Assembly (NCBI GenBank): GCA_002435835.1
Contig: DIVM01000075.1
Coordinates: 1-35,752, forward strand
Direction of reading: 5' to 3'
Source: Firmicutes bacterium UBA6132
Lineage (GTDB): Bacteria > Bacillota_A > Clostridia > Tissierellales > Sedimentibacteraceae
DNA: 35,752 bases
The position numbers and the translations under genes were made by a program. Below the pieces are notes generated by a model. It was given only the letters and a program-made list of their open reading frames with translations. It had not been told where the DNA came from and did no database searches. This document shows positions 15,847-23,945 of the stretch, piece by piece (position 1 is the first letter of the stretch; each line of letters opens with the position of its first letter).

Positions 15847-15877
15847 AAAAAGTAAAGAATATTAGGCAAAAAAGTAA
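15847..15877 (+). promoter_or_regulatory. Candidate upstream activator sites (direct repeats)
   Basis: AAAAAGTAA occurs at 15847-15855 and 15869-15877, 22 bases (two helical turns) apart and on the same face of the helix, 35-65 bases upstream of the -24 element. The sequence is A-rich, so chance occurrence is not excluded. Confidence 0.3.
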
Positions 15878-15911
15878 TTTAATATAAATGTATATTCAAT
15901 TTTTAAAAAAC

Positions 15912-15927
15912 TGGCACGCTAATTGCT
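15912..15927 (+). promoter_or_regulatory. Sigma-54 (-24/-12) promoter of the ornithine operon
   Basis: TGGCACGCTAATTGCT matches the sigma-54 consensus TGGCACG-N4-TTGCW at every fixed position. It lies 68 bases before the first ord start, giving a leader of about 55 bases. Confidence 0.93.
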
Positions 15928-15995
15928 TTATATTAGTGTGATATTATGTTGCATGATAAATGTGATATAAATATTTAATTTAAGGAGTATAATTA

Positions 15996-17054
15996 ATGCA
16001 AAACGTAAAAGTAATTATTTGGGGACTCGGTGCAATGGGTTCTGGAATGGCAAAAATGTTATTAGCCAAAAAAGGCGTTGATATCGTAGGAGCAATTGAT
16101 ATCGGAGCAAAGCTTGGAAAAAGCATGTATGAAGTTATTGGAGTTGAAAAAGGCGATAGACAAGAAGTTATTGTTAAAACAGCAGAAGAAACTATAACAG
16201 AAAAATGTGCAGATGTTTGTTTGTGTGTAACTGATTCTTATACTGAAAAAGCTTTTGATAAATTTAAATTTGTTTTAGAAAAAGGCATAAATATAGTATC
16301 AAGTGCTGAAGAGATGGCATATCCACAGGCACAATCACCAGAACTTGCTAAAGAGTTAGATAAAATTGCAAAAGCAAATGGAGTTTCAATACTGGGTACA
16401 GGAATAAACCCAGGTTTAGTTATGGACTTGTTAGTTGTAGCTATGACTGGATGCTGCGAATCAGTTGATTCTATAGTATCAAGAAGAGTTAACAGTTTAT
16501 CACCATTTGGTAAAACTGTTATGGAAGAACAAGGTATTGGAATGGAAGTTGAAGAGTTCAATAAAAAAGTTCAAGCTGGAACAATGGCAGGTCATGTTGG
16601 ATTTCCTGAGTCAATCCAAATGATAGCAGATGCTATAGGCTGGAAAGTTGAAAAAGTAGAACAATCTATGGAAGCAATAGTTACAGATGTAGAAAGAATT
16701 GCACCATATGGTTCTGCAAAGGCTGGTCAGGTAGCTGGAGTTGATATGAAAGGCTTTGGTTACATTGAAGGAGAAGTAAAAATTGAAATGGATCATCCTC
16801 AGCAAATCGAACCAGAACAAGTTGGAGTTAAAACAGGTGATTATGTAATAATCAATGGTACTCCAAACATTAATATGGTTAACTCACCAGAAATTCCTGG
16901 AGGAATAGGAACTATAGCAATGTGTGTAAACATGATACCACAAGTTATAAATGCTCCTGCTGGTTTACAAACAATGATTGATTTACCAGTTCCAAGAGCA
17001 ATCATGGGAGACATGAGAGATAGAATAGATCCAGAACGTAAAATAGTTAAATAA
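15996..17054 (+). CDS. ord: 2,4-diaminopentanoate dehydrogenase, copy 1 (NAD-type motif)
   Basis: 352 aa. Oxidatively deaminates (2R,4S)-2,4-diaminopentanoate to 2-amino-4-oxopentanoate, releasing ammonia and a reduced pyridine nucleotide, the third step of ornithine fermentation. The N-terminal Rossmann fold has GLGAMGSGM (10-18). The second strand ends in A33-I34-D35, and an acidic residue there normally selects NAD. A dihydrodipicolinate-reductase-like fold follows, with conserved GTGINPGLVMDL and RRVNSLSPFG. The RBS is AAGGAG. It is the first gene after the sigma-54 promoter. About 78% identical by my hand alignment (76 differences in 352) to the next gene, with no indels. Confidence 0.93.
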   Translation: MQNVKVIIWGLGAMGSGMAKMLLAKKGVDIVGAIDIGAKLGKSMYEVIGVEKGDRQEVIVKTAEETITEKCADVCLCVTDSYTEKAFDKFKFVLEKGINIVSSAEEMAYPQAQSPELAKELDKIAKANGVSILGTGINPGLVMDLLVVAMTGCCESVDSIVSRRVNSLSPFGKTVMEEQGIGMEVEEFNKKVQAGTMAGHVGFPESIQMIADAIGWKVEKVEQSMEAIVTDVERIAPYGSAKAGQVAGVDMKGFGYIEGEVKIEMDHPQQIEPEQVGVKTGDYVIINGTPNINMVNSPEIPGGIGTIAMCVNMIPQVINAPAGLQTMIDLPVPRAIMGDMRDRIDPERKIVK

Positions 17055-17098
17055 TGTTTTAAGCATTATAATATAAAAATTATTAGGAGGATTCACAA

Positions 17099-18157
17099 AT
17101 GCAAAATGTAAAAGTTATTATCTGGGGTTTAGGAGCTATGGGCGGCGGAATGGCTAAAATGCTTTTAAAGAAAAAAGGTGTAGACATAGTAGGTGCTGTT
17201 GGAAGAGGAGATAAAATCGGAAAAAGCATGTATGATGTAATAGGCGTTGAAAGAGGAGACAGACCTGAAATTCTTATAGGATCATCTGAAGATGTTATAA
17301 CAGAAAAAGCTGCTGACGTTGTTTTAACTTGTACAGATTCTTACACAAGCAAAGCATTTGAAAGATTGAAATTCGTTTTAGAGAAAAAAATAAATGTAGT
17401 ATCAAGTGCAGAAGAAATGGCTTATCCACAAGCGCAAGAGCCTGAACTTGCTAAACAATTAGATGAAATAGCTAAAGCAAATGGCGTGTCAATAATAGGA
17501 ACAGGAATAAACCCAGGTTTAATCATGGATTTATTAGTTGTAGTTATGACTGGATGTTGTGAATCAGTAGATAGTATAGTATCAAGAAGAGTTAACAGTT
17601 TATCTCCATTTGGACCAGTTGTTATGGAAGAACAAGGTATTGGTATAACTGTTGATGAATTCAAAAAAGGTGTTGAAACAGGACATTTAGCTGGCCACGT
17701 TGGATTCCATGAATCAATTGGTATGATAGCTGATGCTATTGGTTGGAAAGTTGATAAAGTAACTCAATCAATGGATCCAATAACTACAGATGTAGACAGA
17801 AAATCACCTTATGGATTTGCAAAAGCTGGCAATGTTGCTGGTGTTGCAATGAAAGGATTTGGATATGTTGATGGAGAATTAAAAATTGAAATGGATCATC
17901 CACAACAAATTGAACCTGAACAAGTTGGTGTTCAAACTGGAGATTATGTAATAATCAAAGGTGTTCCAAACATCAATATGGTTAACTCACCTGAAGTTCC
18001 AGGAGGTATTGGAACTATAGCAATGTGTGTTAACATGATACCTAATATCATTAATGCTAAACCAGGTTTACATTCAATGATTACTTTACCAGTTCCAAGA
18101 GCAATAATGGGAGATATGAGAGATCTTATTGATGCAGATTGCAAAATAGTTAAATAA
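17099..18157 (+). CDS. ord: 2,4-diaminopentanoate dehydrogenase, copy 2 (NADP-type motif)
   Basis: 352 aa tandem paralogue of the preceding gene, 44 bases downstream with RBS AGGAGG. The glycine loop is GLGAMGGGM (10-18), but the end of the second strand reads A33-V34-G35-R36 in place of A-I-D-I. Loss of the Asp and gain of an Arg is the classic change toward NADP. Other substitutions cluster at the N-terminal domain surface (about 56-84) and at 185-260. The segments shared with copy 1 (GTGINPGL, RRVNSLSPFG, MDHPQQIEPEQVGV, VPRAIMGDMRD) are kept, so it is expected to be active on the same substrate. A stable hairpin follows. Confidence 0.92.
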   Translation: MQNVKVIIWGLGAMGGGMAKMLLKKKGVDIVGAVGRGDKIGKSMYDVIGVERGDRPEILIGSSEDVITEKAADVVLTCTDSYTSKAFERLKFVLEKKINVVSSAEEMAYPQAQEPELAKQLDEIAKANGVSIIGTGINPGLIMDLLVVVMTGCCESVDSIVSRRVNSLSPFGPVVMEEQGIGITVDEFKKGVETGHLAGHVGFHESIGMIADAIGWKVDKVTQSMDPITTDVDRKSPYGFAKAGNVAGVAMKGFGYVDGELKIEMDHPQQIEPEQVGVQTGDYVIIKGVPNINMVNSPEVPGGIGTIAMCVNMIPNIINAKPGLHSMITLPVPRAIMGDMRDLIDADCKIVK

Positions 18158-18180
18158 TTTTTAATAACAAGTAAACTAAA

Positions 18181-18212
18181 TAAGATAAGGATTTAATCTA
18201 ATCCTTATCTTA
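18181..18212 (+). terminator. Intra-operon hairpin after ord copy 2
   Basis: 13-bp perfect stem (18181-18193 with 18200-18212) with a 6-base loop and only a weak T tail. It lies within the operon between ord copy 2 and ortA, and may be a partial terminator or mRNA 3'-end stabiliser. Confidence 0.65.
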
Positions 18213-18239
18213 TAATTGTATGCATATATTTGCATGAGG

Positions 18240-18267
18240 TTAGTATTGTACCTTGAAACAATACTAA
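18240..18267 (+). promoter_or_regulatory. Second intra-operon hairpin upstream of ortA
   Basis: TTAGTATTGT (18240-18249) pairs perfectly with ACAATACTAA (18258-18267) around an 8-base loop, just before the ortA RBS (AAGGAG, 18274-18279). It could be a processing site, 5'-stabilising structure or operator. Confidence 0.5.
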
Positions 18268-18290
18268 AATTTTAAGGAGTGTTTATAAAT

Positions 18291-18596
18291 ATGATTAAAA
18301 AAGGTGAATGGGTTTCAATTCATAAAATAATATTACAACCTTCTGAAAGAGCACCACAAGTTCCAGAAGATACTAGTAAAGTTCCATTAGAAATGTGGGT
18401 AAAAGGATTTTTACAAGAAGATGCTAATATTGGTGATGAAGTTTCAGTAGTTACAAGAACTAAAAGAATAGAAAAAGGAACTCTGTTAGAAGCAAATCCA
18501 TATTACAAACACAGCTATGGAAAATTTGTTCCTGAATTATTACAAGTTAGTGAACAAGTAAGAGAAGTATTATTTGGAGGTACTGACAATGAGTAA
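18291..18596 (+). CDS. ortA: 2-amino-4-oxopentanoate thiolase, alpha subunit OrtA
   Basis: 101 aa small subunit of 2-amino-4-ketopentanoate thiolase, which with OrtB and CoA converts 2-amino-4-oxopentanoate to acetyl-CoA and D-alanine. It opens MIKKGEWVSIHKIILQP and contains SERAPQVPEDT and PLEMWVKGFL, as expected for OrtA. GTG at 18279 is in frame but sits within the RBS; ATG 18291 follows AAGGAG and is chosen. It overlaps ortB by 8 bases, consistent with coupled, stoichiometric synthesis of the two subunits. Confidence 0.93.
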   Translation: MIKKGEWVSIHKIILQPSERAPQVPEDTSKVPLEMWVKGFLQEDANIGDEVSVVTRTKRIEKGTLLEANPYYKHSYGKFVPELLQVSEQVREVLFGGTDNE

Positions 18597-19992
18597 AGAT
18601 ATGAGTTACGCAGCGGTATTAGGCAGAAAAGCTGAAATAATGAAAAAATCTGTAGGTATAGATTTTTCAAAATATGAATCAGGTTCAATAGCTTTTGACT
18701 ATGAACAAATGATGAGAGACGTTGAATATACAATTGAAGATGTTAAAAATATTCAACAAGACCACGGTGTTGGTAATACACCAATTATAGAGTTAAGAAA
18801 TATTACAGAATTAGCTAGAAAATGCGCACCAGAAGGAAAAGGTGCTAGAATATTTATAAAAGATGAAGCATCAAATGCATCAGGAAGCTTCAAGGCAAGA
18901 AGAGCTGCTTTATCAGTTTATCAAGCTAAAAAATTAGGATATAAAGGTGTTGTTACAGCTACAAGCGGTAACTATGGAGCAGCAGTAGCATCTCAAGCAG
19001 CAATGTACGGTTTAAAATGTATAGTTGTTCAAGAATGCTATGACTCTAAAGGCGTTGGCCAGCCAGAAATAATTGAAAAAGCAAGAGCTTGTGAAGCATT
19101 AGGAGCAGAAGTTGTTCAATTAACAGTAGGACCAGAATTATTCTATAAATTCTTATTGTTGCTTGAAGAAACAGGATATTTTAATGCATCATTATATACT
19201 TCATTTGGTATAACAGGTGTTGAAACTCTTGGATATGAAATTGCTATGCAATTTAGAGAAAGATATGGAAAAGACCCAGATTATGTAGTTGCATCAAATG
19301 CAGGCGGTGGAAACTTAACTGGTACTGCAAGAGGACTTAAAAAAGCTGGAGCAGAAAGCAGAATAATCGCAGCAAGTGTAAACTTATCAGGACTTCATAT
19401 GGCTGCAGATAGTCAATTTAATAGAAAATCATTCACTACTAGCCATACAGGCTTTGGTGTTCCTTTCTCTACATGGCCTGACAGATCAGACGTGCCACGT
19501 TCTGCTGCAAGACCACTTAGATATTTAGAAAGATATTTAACTGTTCAACAAGGTGATGTATTCTATATTACAGAAGCATTAGCAAGTCTTGAAGGATTGG
19601 AAAAAGGACCTGCTGGAAATACAGCATTAGCAGCAGCATTCTCATTAGCACAAGAATTAGATCAAGACCAAACAATAGTAGTTCAAGAAACTGAATACAC
19701 TGGTGCTGGTAAACACATTCAGCCACAATTATCATTTGCAAGAGAAAATGGTATAGAAATTAAATTTGGAAACCCACATGATGAAGTTCCAGGACAAAAC
19801 ATTATATTGCCATCACATCCTTCTATGATAAAAGCACAGGATTTAGATGTTGATAGCATGAGAAGATCATTGATTAAAAATGCATTGAAAAACTATAATG
19901 TAACTGAACCTACTAAAGAAGATATTAAATTTTTAGCAGAAGAAACAAACTCAAATGAAGAATTTGTTAAGAATGTAATAGCTTCATTATAA
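18589..19992 (+). CDS. ortB: 2-amino-4-oxopentanoate thiolase, beta subunit OrtB (PLP)
   Basis: 467 aa PLP-dependent subunit with the threonine-synthase/tryptophan-synthase-beta (fold type II) architecture. The PLP lysine is K102 in ASGSFKARRA, and the phosphate-binding glycine loop is SNAGGGNLTG. It performs the thiolytic cleavage of 2-amino-4-oxopentanoate with CoA. The start at ATG 18589 has GGAGG 8 bases upstream; the TTG at 18574 overlaps that RBS and is rejected. It lies between ortA (8-base overlap) and oraS in the usual order for ornithine fermenters. Confidence 0.94.
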   Translation: MSKDMSYAAVLGRKAEIMKKSVGIDFSKYESGSIAFDYEQMMRDVEYTIEDVKNIQQDHGVGNTPIIELRNITELARKCAPEGKGARIFIKDEASNASGSFKARRAALSVYQAKKLGYKGVVTATSGNYGAAVASQAAMYGLKCIVVQECYDSKGVGQPEIIEKARACEALGAEVVQLTVGPELFYKFLLLLEETGYFNASLYTSFGITGVETLGYEIAMQFRERYGKDPDYVVASNAGGGNLTGTARGLKKAGAESRIIAASVNLSGLHMAADSQFNRKSFTTSHTGFGVPFSTWPDRSDVPRSAARPLRYLERYLTVQQGDVFYITEALASLEGLEKGPAGNTALAAAFSLAQELDQDQTIVVQETEYTGAGKHIQPQLSFARENGIEIKFGNPHDEVPGQNIILPSHPSMIKAQDLDVDSMRRSLIKNALKNYNVTEPTKEDIKFLAEETNSNEEFVKNVIASL

Positions 19993-20020
19993 TAACTATA
20001 AAAGTATCGGAGGATATAAA

Positions 20021-20371
20021 ATGAAAAGAGCTGACGATTTTGAACAAAGAAGAGCTCATTTGGCTAACTTGTCAGATGAACAATTATATGAAAAATTTTG
20101 GAATTTAGCAGAACAAATAGTAGACCCTCTTCTTGAATTAGGAAGAAAAAACACTACTCCATCAATTGAAAGAAGTATTCTTTTAAGAATGGGATTCTCT
20201 AGTATAGAAGTTAAACCTATAGTTGAAGGTGTTATGAATAAAGGTTTAATGGGAAAAGGTGCTGGTAATGTAGTTTGGAGATTATCTGAAAAACTTGGTG
20301 TTTCAGTTCGTGAAGCAGGACTTGAACTTGCAAACGGAAAACACTGGGACGACGTAGATAAATTATTTTAA
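20021..20371 (+). CDS. oraS: D-ornithine 4,5-aminomutase, small subunit OraS
   Basis: 116 aa, close to the usual ~120 aa of OraS. With OraE it forms the adenosylcobalamin- and PLP-dependent enzyme that moves the terminal amino group of D-ornithine to C4, giving 2,4-diaminopentanoate. Sequence marks include RADDFEQRRAHL at the start and LRMGFSSIEVKPIVEGVM in the middle, all soluble and mostly helical. RBS CGGAGG lies directly upstream; oraE follows after 13 bases. Confidence 0.95.
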   Translation: MKRADDFEQRRAHLANLSDEQLYEKFWNLAEQIVDPLLELGRKNTTPSIERSILLRMGFSSIEVKPIVEGVMNKGLMGKGAGNVVWRLSEKLGVSVREAGLELANGKHWDDVDKLF

Positions 20372-20384
20372 CGGAGGTATGTAA

Positions 20385-22580
20385 ATGAAACTTGAGCCTA
20401 ATCAAAAATTAGATATAAAAGAATTATTACAAGATTTAGATAAATATGAACCAAGAAGACGTGGATGGCATTGGAGAGATGGTAGAGGCGAAACACAAAA
20501 AGTTGGTGATTTCGAATACCACGAAGCATCTGTAAGTTTAAAAAATTCTGTTCCATTACCAGGAAGCAGAGGATTTGGAAATATAGATCCTCAGCCAGAT
20601 TGTGTTGTTACAACAGAAATTGCTTCAGGAAGATTTGAAGACGATTTAAGAAGAATGCGTATGGCTGCATGGCATGGTGCTGACCACATAATGGTTATCA
20701 GAACTGCAGGGCAGTCACATATTGACTCATTACTTGAAGGAACTAACCAAGGTATCGGTGGTATCATGGTTACAAGAAAACAAGTAAGAGCATCAAGAAA
20801 AGCATGTGATTTAATAGAAGATGAAGTTGGTCGTCCAATAAACTTCCACTCATATATTTCAGGTGTTGCTGGTCCTGACGTTGCTGTTATGTTCGCTGAA
20901 GAAGGCGTAAACGGTGCTCACCAAGATCCACAATACAATGTATTATACAGAAACATAAACATGGTTAGATCATTTGCTGATGCATGTGAAGCTAAGAAAA
21001 TCATGGCTTGGGCAGGAATTCTTCAAATAGATGGAGCTCATAATGCTAATGCAACTGCTATGCAAGCTTGGAAAGTTATGCCTGAATTAATGGTTCAACA
21101 TGGTATTAACTCTATGTTCTCAAGAAAAGTTGGAATTAAGCCTGAAAATATTGCATTATCAACAGTTCCTCCAACTGCACCGCCAGCACCTTGTATGCGT
21201 TTAGACTTACCATACGCTGTTGCTCTTCGTGATTTCTTTAAAGAATATAAAATGAGAGCACAACAAAATACAAAATACATGGAATCAGATACTCGTGAAG
21301 CAGCTGTTACTCATACAATGAATATGATGATATCAAGATTAACAAGTGCAGATATTCAATCAACTATCACTCCTGATGAAGGAAGAAATGTGCCATGGCA
21401 TTATAACAATATTGCAGCTCTTATGACTGCTAAACAATCTCTTACTGGTATGGACGGACTTAGAGAAATGGTTAAAATCGACAGAGAAGGACCATTGGGA
21501 ACTGAAGTACGTGAATTAAAAGAAAGAGCAATATTGTTCATGGAAGAAATACTTGAAGTAGGTGGATTCTTTAAAGCTGTTCAAGATGGTTTCTTTATAG
21601 ACAGCGGAAAATATCCAGAAAGAAACGGAGATGGTATCGCAAGAGAAATCGAAGGCGGTATTGGATACGGATTCGTTTATGAAAGAGATGAAGATTATTT
21701 TGCACCTGTTTCAGTTCACTATGGATATAACAATATACCAAAACAATTTACAAAAGCAAGTGATGCTATAGGCGGAGATACTTTTGAAGATCGTTCTAAA
21801 ATTCAATATATAGATGAATTAGATGAATTTGATAATGTTAACAAAAGACTTGAAGAAAATGCAAAATATTATGATACTAATCTTGTTAAACCGGAAGTTG
21901 AATGGAGAGCAGATGGTACTATATTATTGAATATATTCTTGCCTTTAGATGAAAGAACAGCTGAATTTGCTGCAATGAAATGTGCTGAAAAAATGGGATT
22001 AGATGATATTACTGTTGTTCATAAACAAGTGATGCACCCATCAGAAGGAACTTATGTTGAAGTTAAAGGTAAAGTTAATTTTGATATAAATGTTAACGAG
22101 TTAGTAATACCTGAAAAAATTGAAGTTCTATCTAAAGCTGAAATCAGAGAAGATGTTCAAGAAAAACCTATGTTTGTTGTTGCAGCTACAGTAGGCCAAG
22201 ATGAGCATTCAGTTGGTATGAAAGAAACATTGGATATCAAACATGGTGGTATTGAAGGTTTTGGTATTAAATATGATTATCTTGGAACTTCATGCCCAGT
22301 TGAAAAATTAGTTGATGCTGCTATTGAAACAAATGCAGATGCTATATTAATGTCAACAATTATCACTCATGATGATGTTCACATTAAAAATATGAAAAAA
22401 GTTGTTGACCTTGCAATAGAAAAAGGTATCAGAGATAAAGTAATGATTATCTGTGGTGGAACTCAAGTTACAAATGAAATAGCTGTTGAAGCTGGCCTTG
22501 ATGCTGGTTTTGGTAGAGGTAGCCATGGTATTGATGTAGCAAGTTTCATGGTTAAGAGAAGAAGGGAAATGAATAAATAA
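20385..22580 (+). CDS. oraE: D-ornithine 4,5-aminomutase, large subunit OraE (B12/PLP)
   Basis: 731 aa catalytic subunit. A TIM-barrel region comes first (residues about 50-550), containing the arginine- and histidine-rich adenosylcobalamin/PLP pocket. A Rossmann-type cobalamin-binding domain (about 595-731) follows. Its DxHxxG motif is DEHSVG with H608 as the lower cobalt ligand, and K619, eleven residues later, corresponds to the PLP-anchoring lysine (K629) of the characterised enzyme. Both cofactors are thus accounted for. The RBS is CGGAGG. Its stop shares a base with the start of the next gene (TAATG), typical of coupled translation with a reactivase. Confidence 0.96.
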   Translation: MKLEPNQKLDIKELLQDLDKYEPRRRGWHWRDGRGETQKVGDFEYHEASVSLKNSVPLPGSRGFGNIDPQPDCVVTTEIASGRFEDDLRRMRMAAWHGADHIMVIRTAGQSHIDSLLEGTNQGIGGIMVTRKQVRASRKACDLIEDEVGRPINFHSYISGVAGPDVAVMFAEEGVNGAHQDPQYNVLYRNINMVRSFADACEAKKIMAWAGILQIDGAHNANATAMQAWKVMPELMVQHGINSMFSRKVGIKPENIALSTVPPTAPPAPCMRLDLPYAVALRDFFKEYKMRAQQNTKYMESDTREAAVTHTMNMMISRLTSADIQSTITPDEGRNVPWHYNNIAALMTAKQSLTGMDGLREMVKIDREGPLGTEVRELKERAILFMEEILEVGGFFKAVQDGFFIDSGKYPERNGDGIAREIEGGIGYGFVYERDEDYFAPVSVHYGYNNIPKQFTKASDAIGGDTFEDRSKIQYIDELDEFDNVNKRLEENAKYYDTNLVKPEVEWRADGTILLNIFLPLDERTAEFAAMKCAEKMGLDDITVVHKQVMHPSEGTYVEVKGKVNFDINVNELVIPEKIEVLSKAEIREDVQEKPMFVVAATVGQDEHSVGMKETLDIKHGGIEGFGIKYDYLGTSCPVEKLVDAAIETNADAILMSTIITHDDVHIKNMKKVVDLAIEKGIRDKVMIICGGTQVTNEIAVEAGLDAGFGRGSHGIDVASFMVKRRREMNK

Positions 22581-23935
22581 TGAAAGTTGATGTATTGGTA
22601 GCCGAAATAGGTAGCACCACTACAGTAGTTAATGCTTTCAATGGAATAGGAACTCCCAGCCCAACTCATGTTGGGCAGGGGCAAGCTCCTACATCCGTAT
22701 TAGAAGGCGATGTAACGGTAGGACTTCAAGGTGCAATAGATAGCTTAAAAGATAATCTTAAAATAAATGATTTGTCTTGGAACGATATGTTAGCTTCAAG
22801 TAGTGCTGCTGGCGGTCTAAAAATGACCGTACATGGTCTTGTATATGATATGACTGTAAGAGCAGCTAAAGAAGCAGCTCTTGGAGCTGGTGGTATCATA
22901 AAATTAATAACTTCAGGTAAACTTAGAAAAACTGATTTAAAGAAAATACAAGAAGTAAATCCAAATATTATTCTTGTTGCAGGCGGAGTTGACTATGGTG
23001 AAAGAGATACAGCTCTTCACAATATGGAAATGATTTTATCAATGGGTTTGAAAACACCAATTATATATGCAGGGAATATAGAAAACCAAGAAGAAGTACG
23101 TTTAATGTGTGATGAAGCTGGTGTTCAGGTTTATATTGTAGAAAATGTTTATCCTAAAATAGATATGCTAGTAGTCGAGCCAACAAGAAAAGTAATTCAA
23201 GATGCTTTTGAAGAACATATTATACATGCTCCAGGAATGACTAAAGTTAGAGATCTTATTAAAGGTCATATAATTCCAACCCCAGGTTCTGTAATGGAAG
23301 CTGCTAAAGTTTTAAAAGAGCATTTAGGAGACTTAGTAATATTTGATGTAGGCGGTGCAACTACAGATGTTCATTCTGTAACTGAAGGGTCCGATGAAGT
23401 TAATTTAATATTAATTAGTCCTGAACCTGTTGCTAAAAGAACAGTTGAAGGTGATTTAGGCGTTTATGTAAATGTTAATCATGTTGTTGAAAAAATAGGT
23501 ATGGATCAATTAAAAAAAGAATTTCCTGATGCAGATGAAATTCTTGCTAATTATAAACCTATACCTGAAAGTGACCGAGAAAAGCAATTTGTTGAACGGT
23601 TAACTGAAGAAGCTGTATTGACTTCATTAGAAAGGCATGCTGGTAATATCAGGTATTTCTATAGTGCTTCTGGTAAAAAGAAAGTTGCTGAAGGTAAAGA
23701 TTTAACAGCTGTTAAGTATATTATTGGAACTGGAGGTGCTTTAACAAGACTTCCAAGAAAAAGAGAAATACTTGAAAAAGTAAAAAATTTCAACAGAGGT
23801 ACAGGATTATATCCAACAGAAGCAGCTAATATTTTAATTGATGAAGATTACATTTTTTCCTCACTTGGTGTTTTATCTAAGCAATATCCTGAAGATGCTT
23901 TATTGTTGATGAAGAAAAGCTTAAGAATATTTTAA
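22580..23935 (+). CDS. GlmL/MutL-family protein, presumed aminomutase reactivase
   Basis: 451 aa member of the MutL/GlmL family, ASKHA-fold ATPases found next to B12-dependent carbon-skeleton mutases and aminomutases. Phosphate-1 loop EIGSTTT (residues 9-15) and phosphate-2 DVGGATTDV (256-264) are clear. Such proteins are thought to reactivate the mutase by exchanging damaged cobalamin; for the ornithine enzyme this is inferred from genome context. The ATG overlaps the oraE stop. It ends 10 bases before orr. Confidence 0.88.
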   Translation: MKVDVLVAEIGSTTTVVNAFNGIGTPSPTHVGQGQAPTSVLEGDVTVGLQGAIDSLKDNLKINDLSWNDMLASSSAAGGLKMTVHGLVYDMTVRAAKEAALGAGGIIKLITSGKLRKTDLKKIQEVNPNIILVAGGVDYGERDTALHNMEMILSMGLKTPIIYAGNIENQEEVRLMCDEAGVQVYIVENVYPKIDMLVVEPTRKVIQDAFEEHIIHAPGMTKVRDLIKGHIIPTPGSVMEAAKVLKEHLGDLVIFDVGGATTDVHSVTEGSDEVNLILISPEPVAKRTVEGDLGVYVNVNHVVEKIGMDQLKKEFPDADEILANYKPIPESDREKQFVERLTEEAVLTSLERHAGNIRYFYSASGKKKVAEGKDLTAVKYIIGTGGALTRLPRKREILEKVKNFNRGTGLYPTEAANILIDEDYIFSSLGVLSKQYPEDALLLMKKSLRIF

Positions 23936-23945
23936 TGGAGGAATT

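Noticed and set aside
16238..16561. Minus-strand open frames inside ord, ortB, oraE and other genes
   Set aside because: They are antisense shadows of strongly recognised genes, without RBS or domains of their own.
17099..18157. Second ord copy as a pseudogene or assembly duplication
   Set aside because: It is full length with no stop or indel, about 22% different at protein level and with many silent changes, so it is a true old duplicate.
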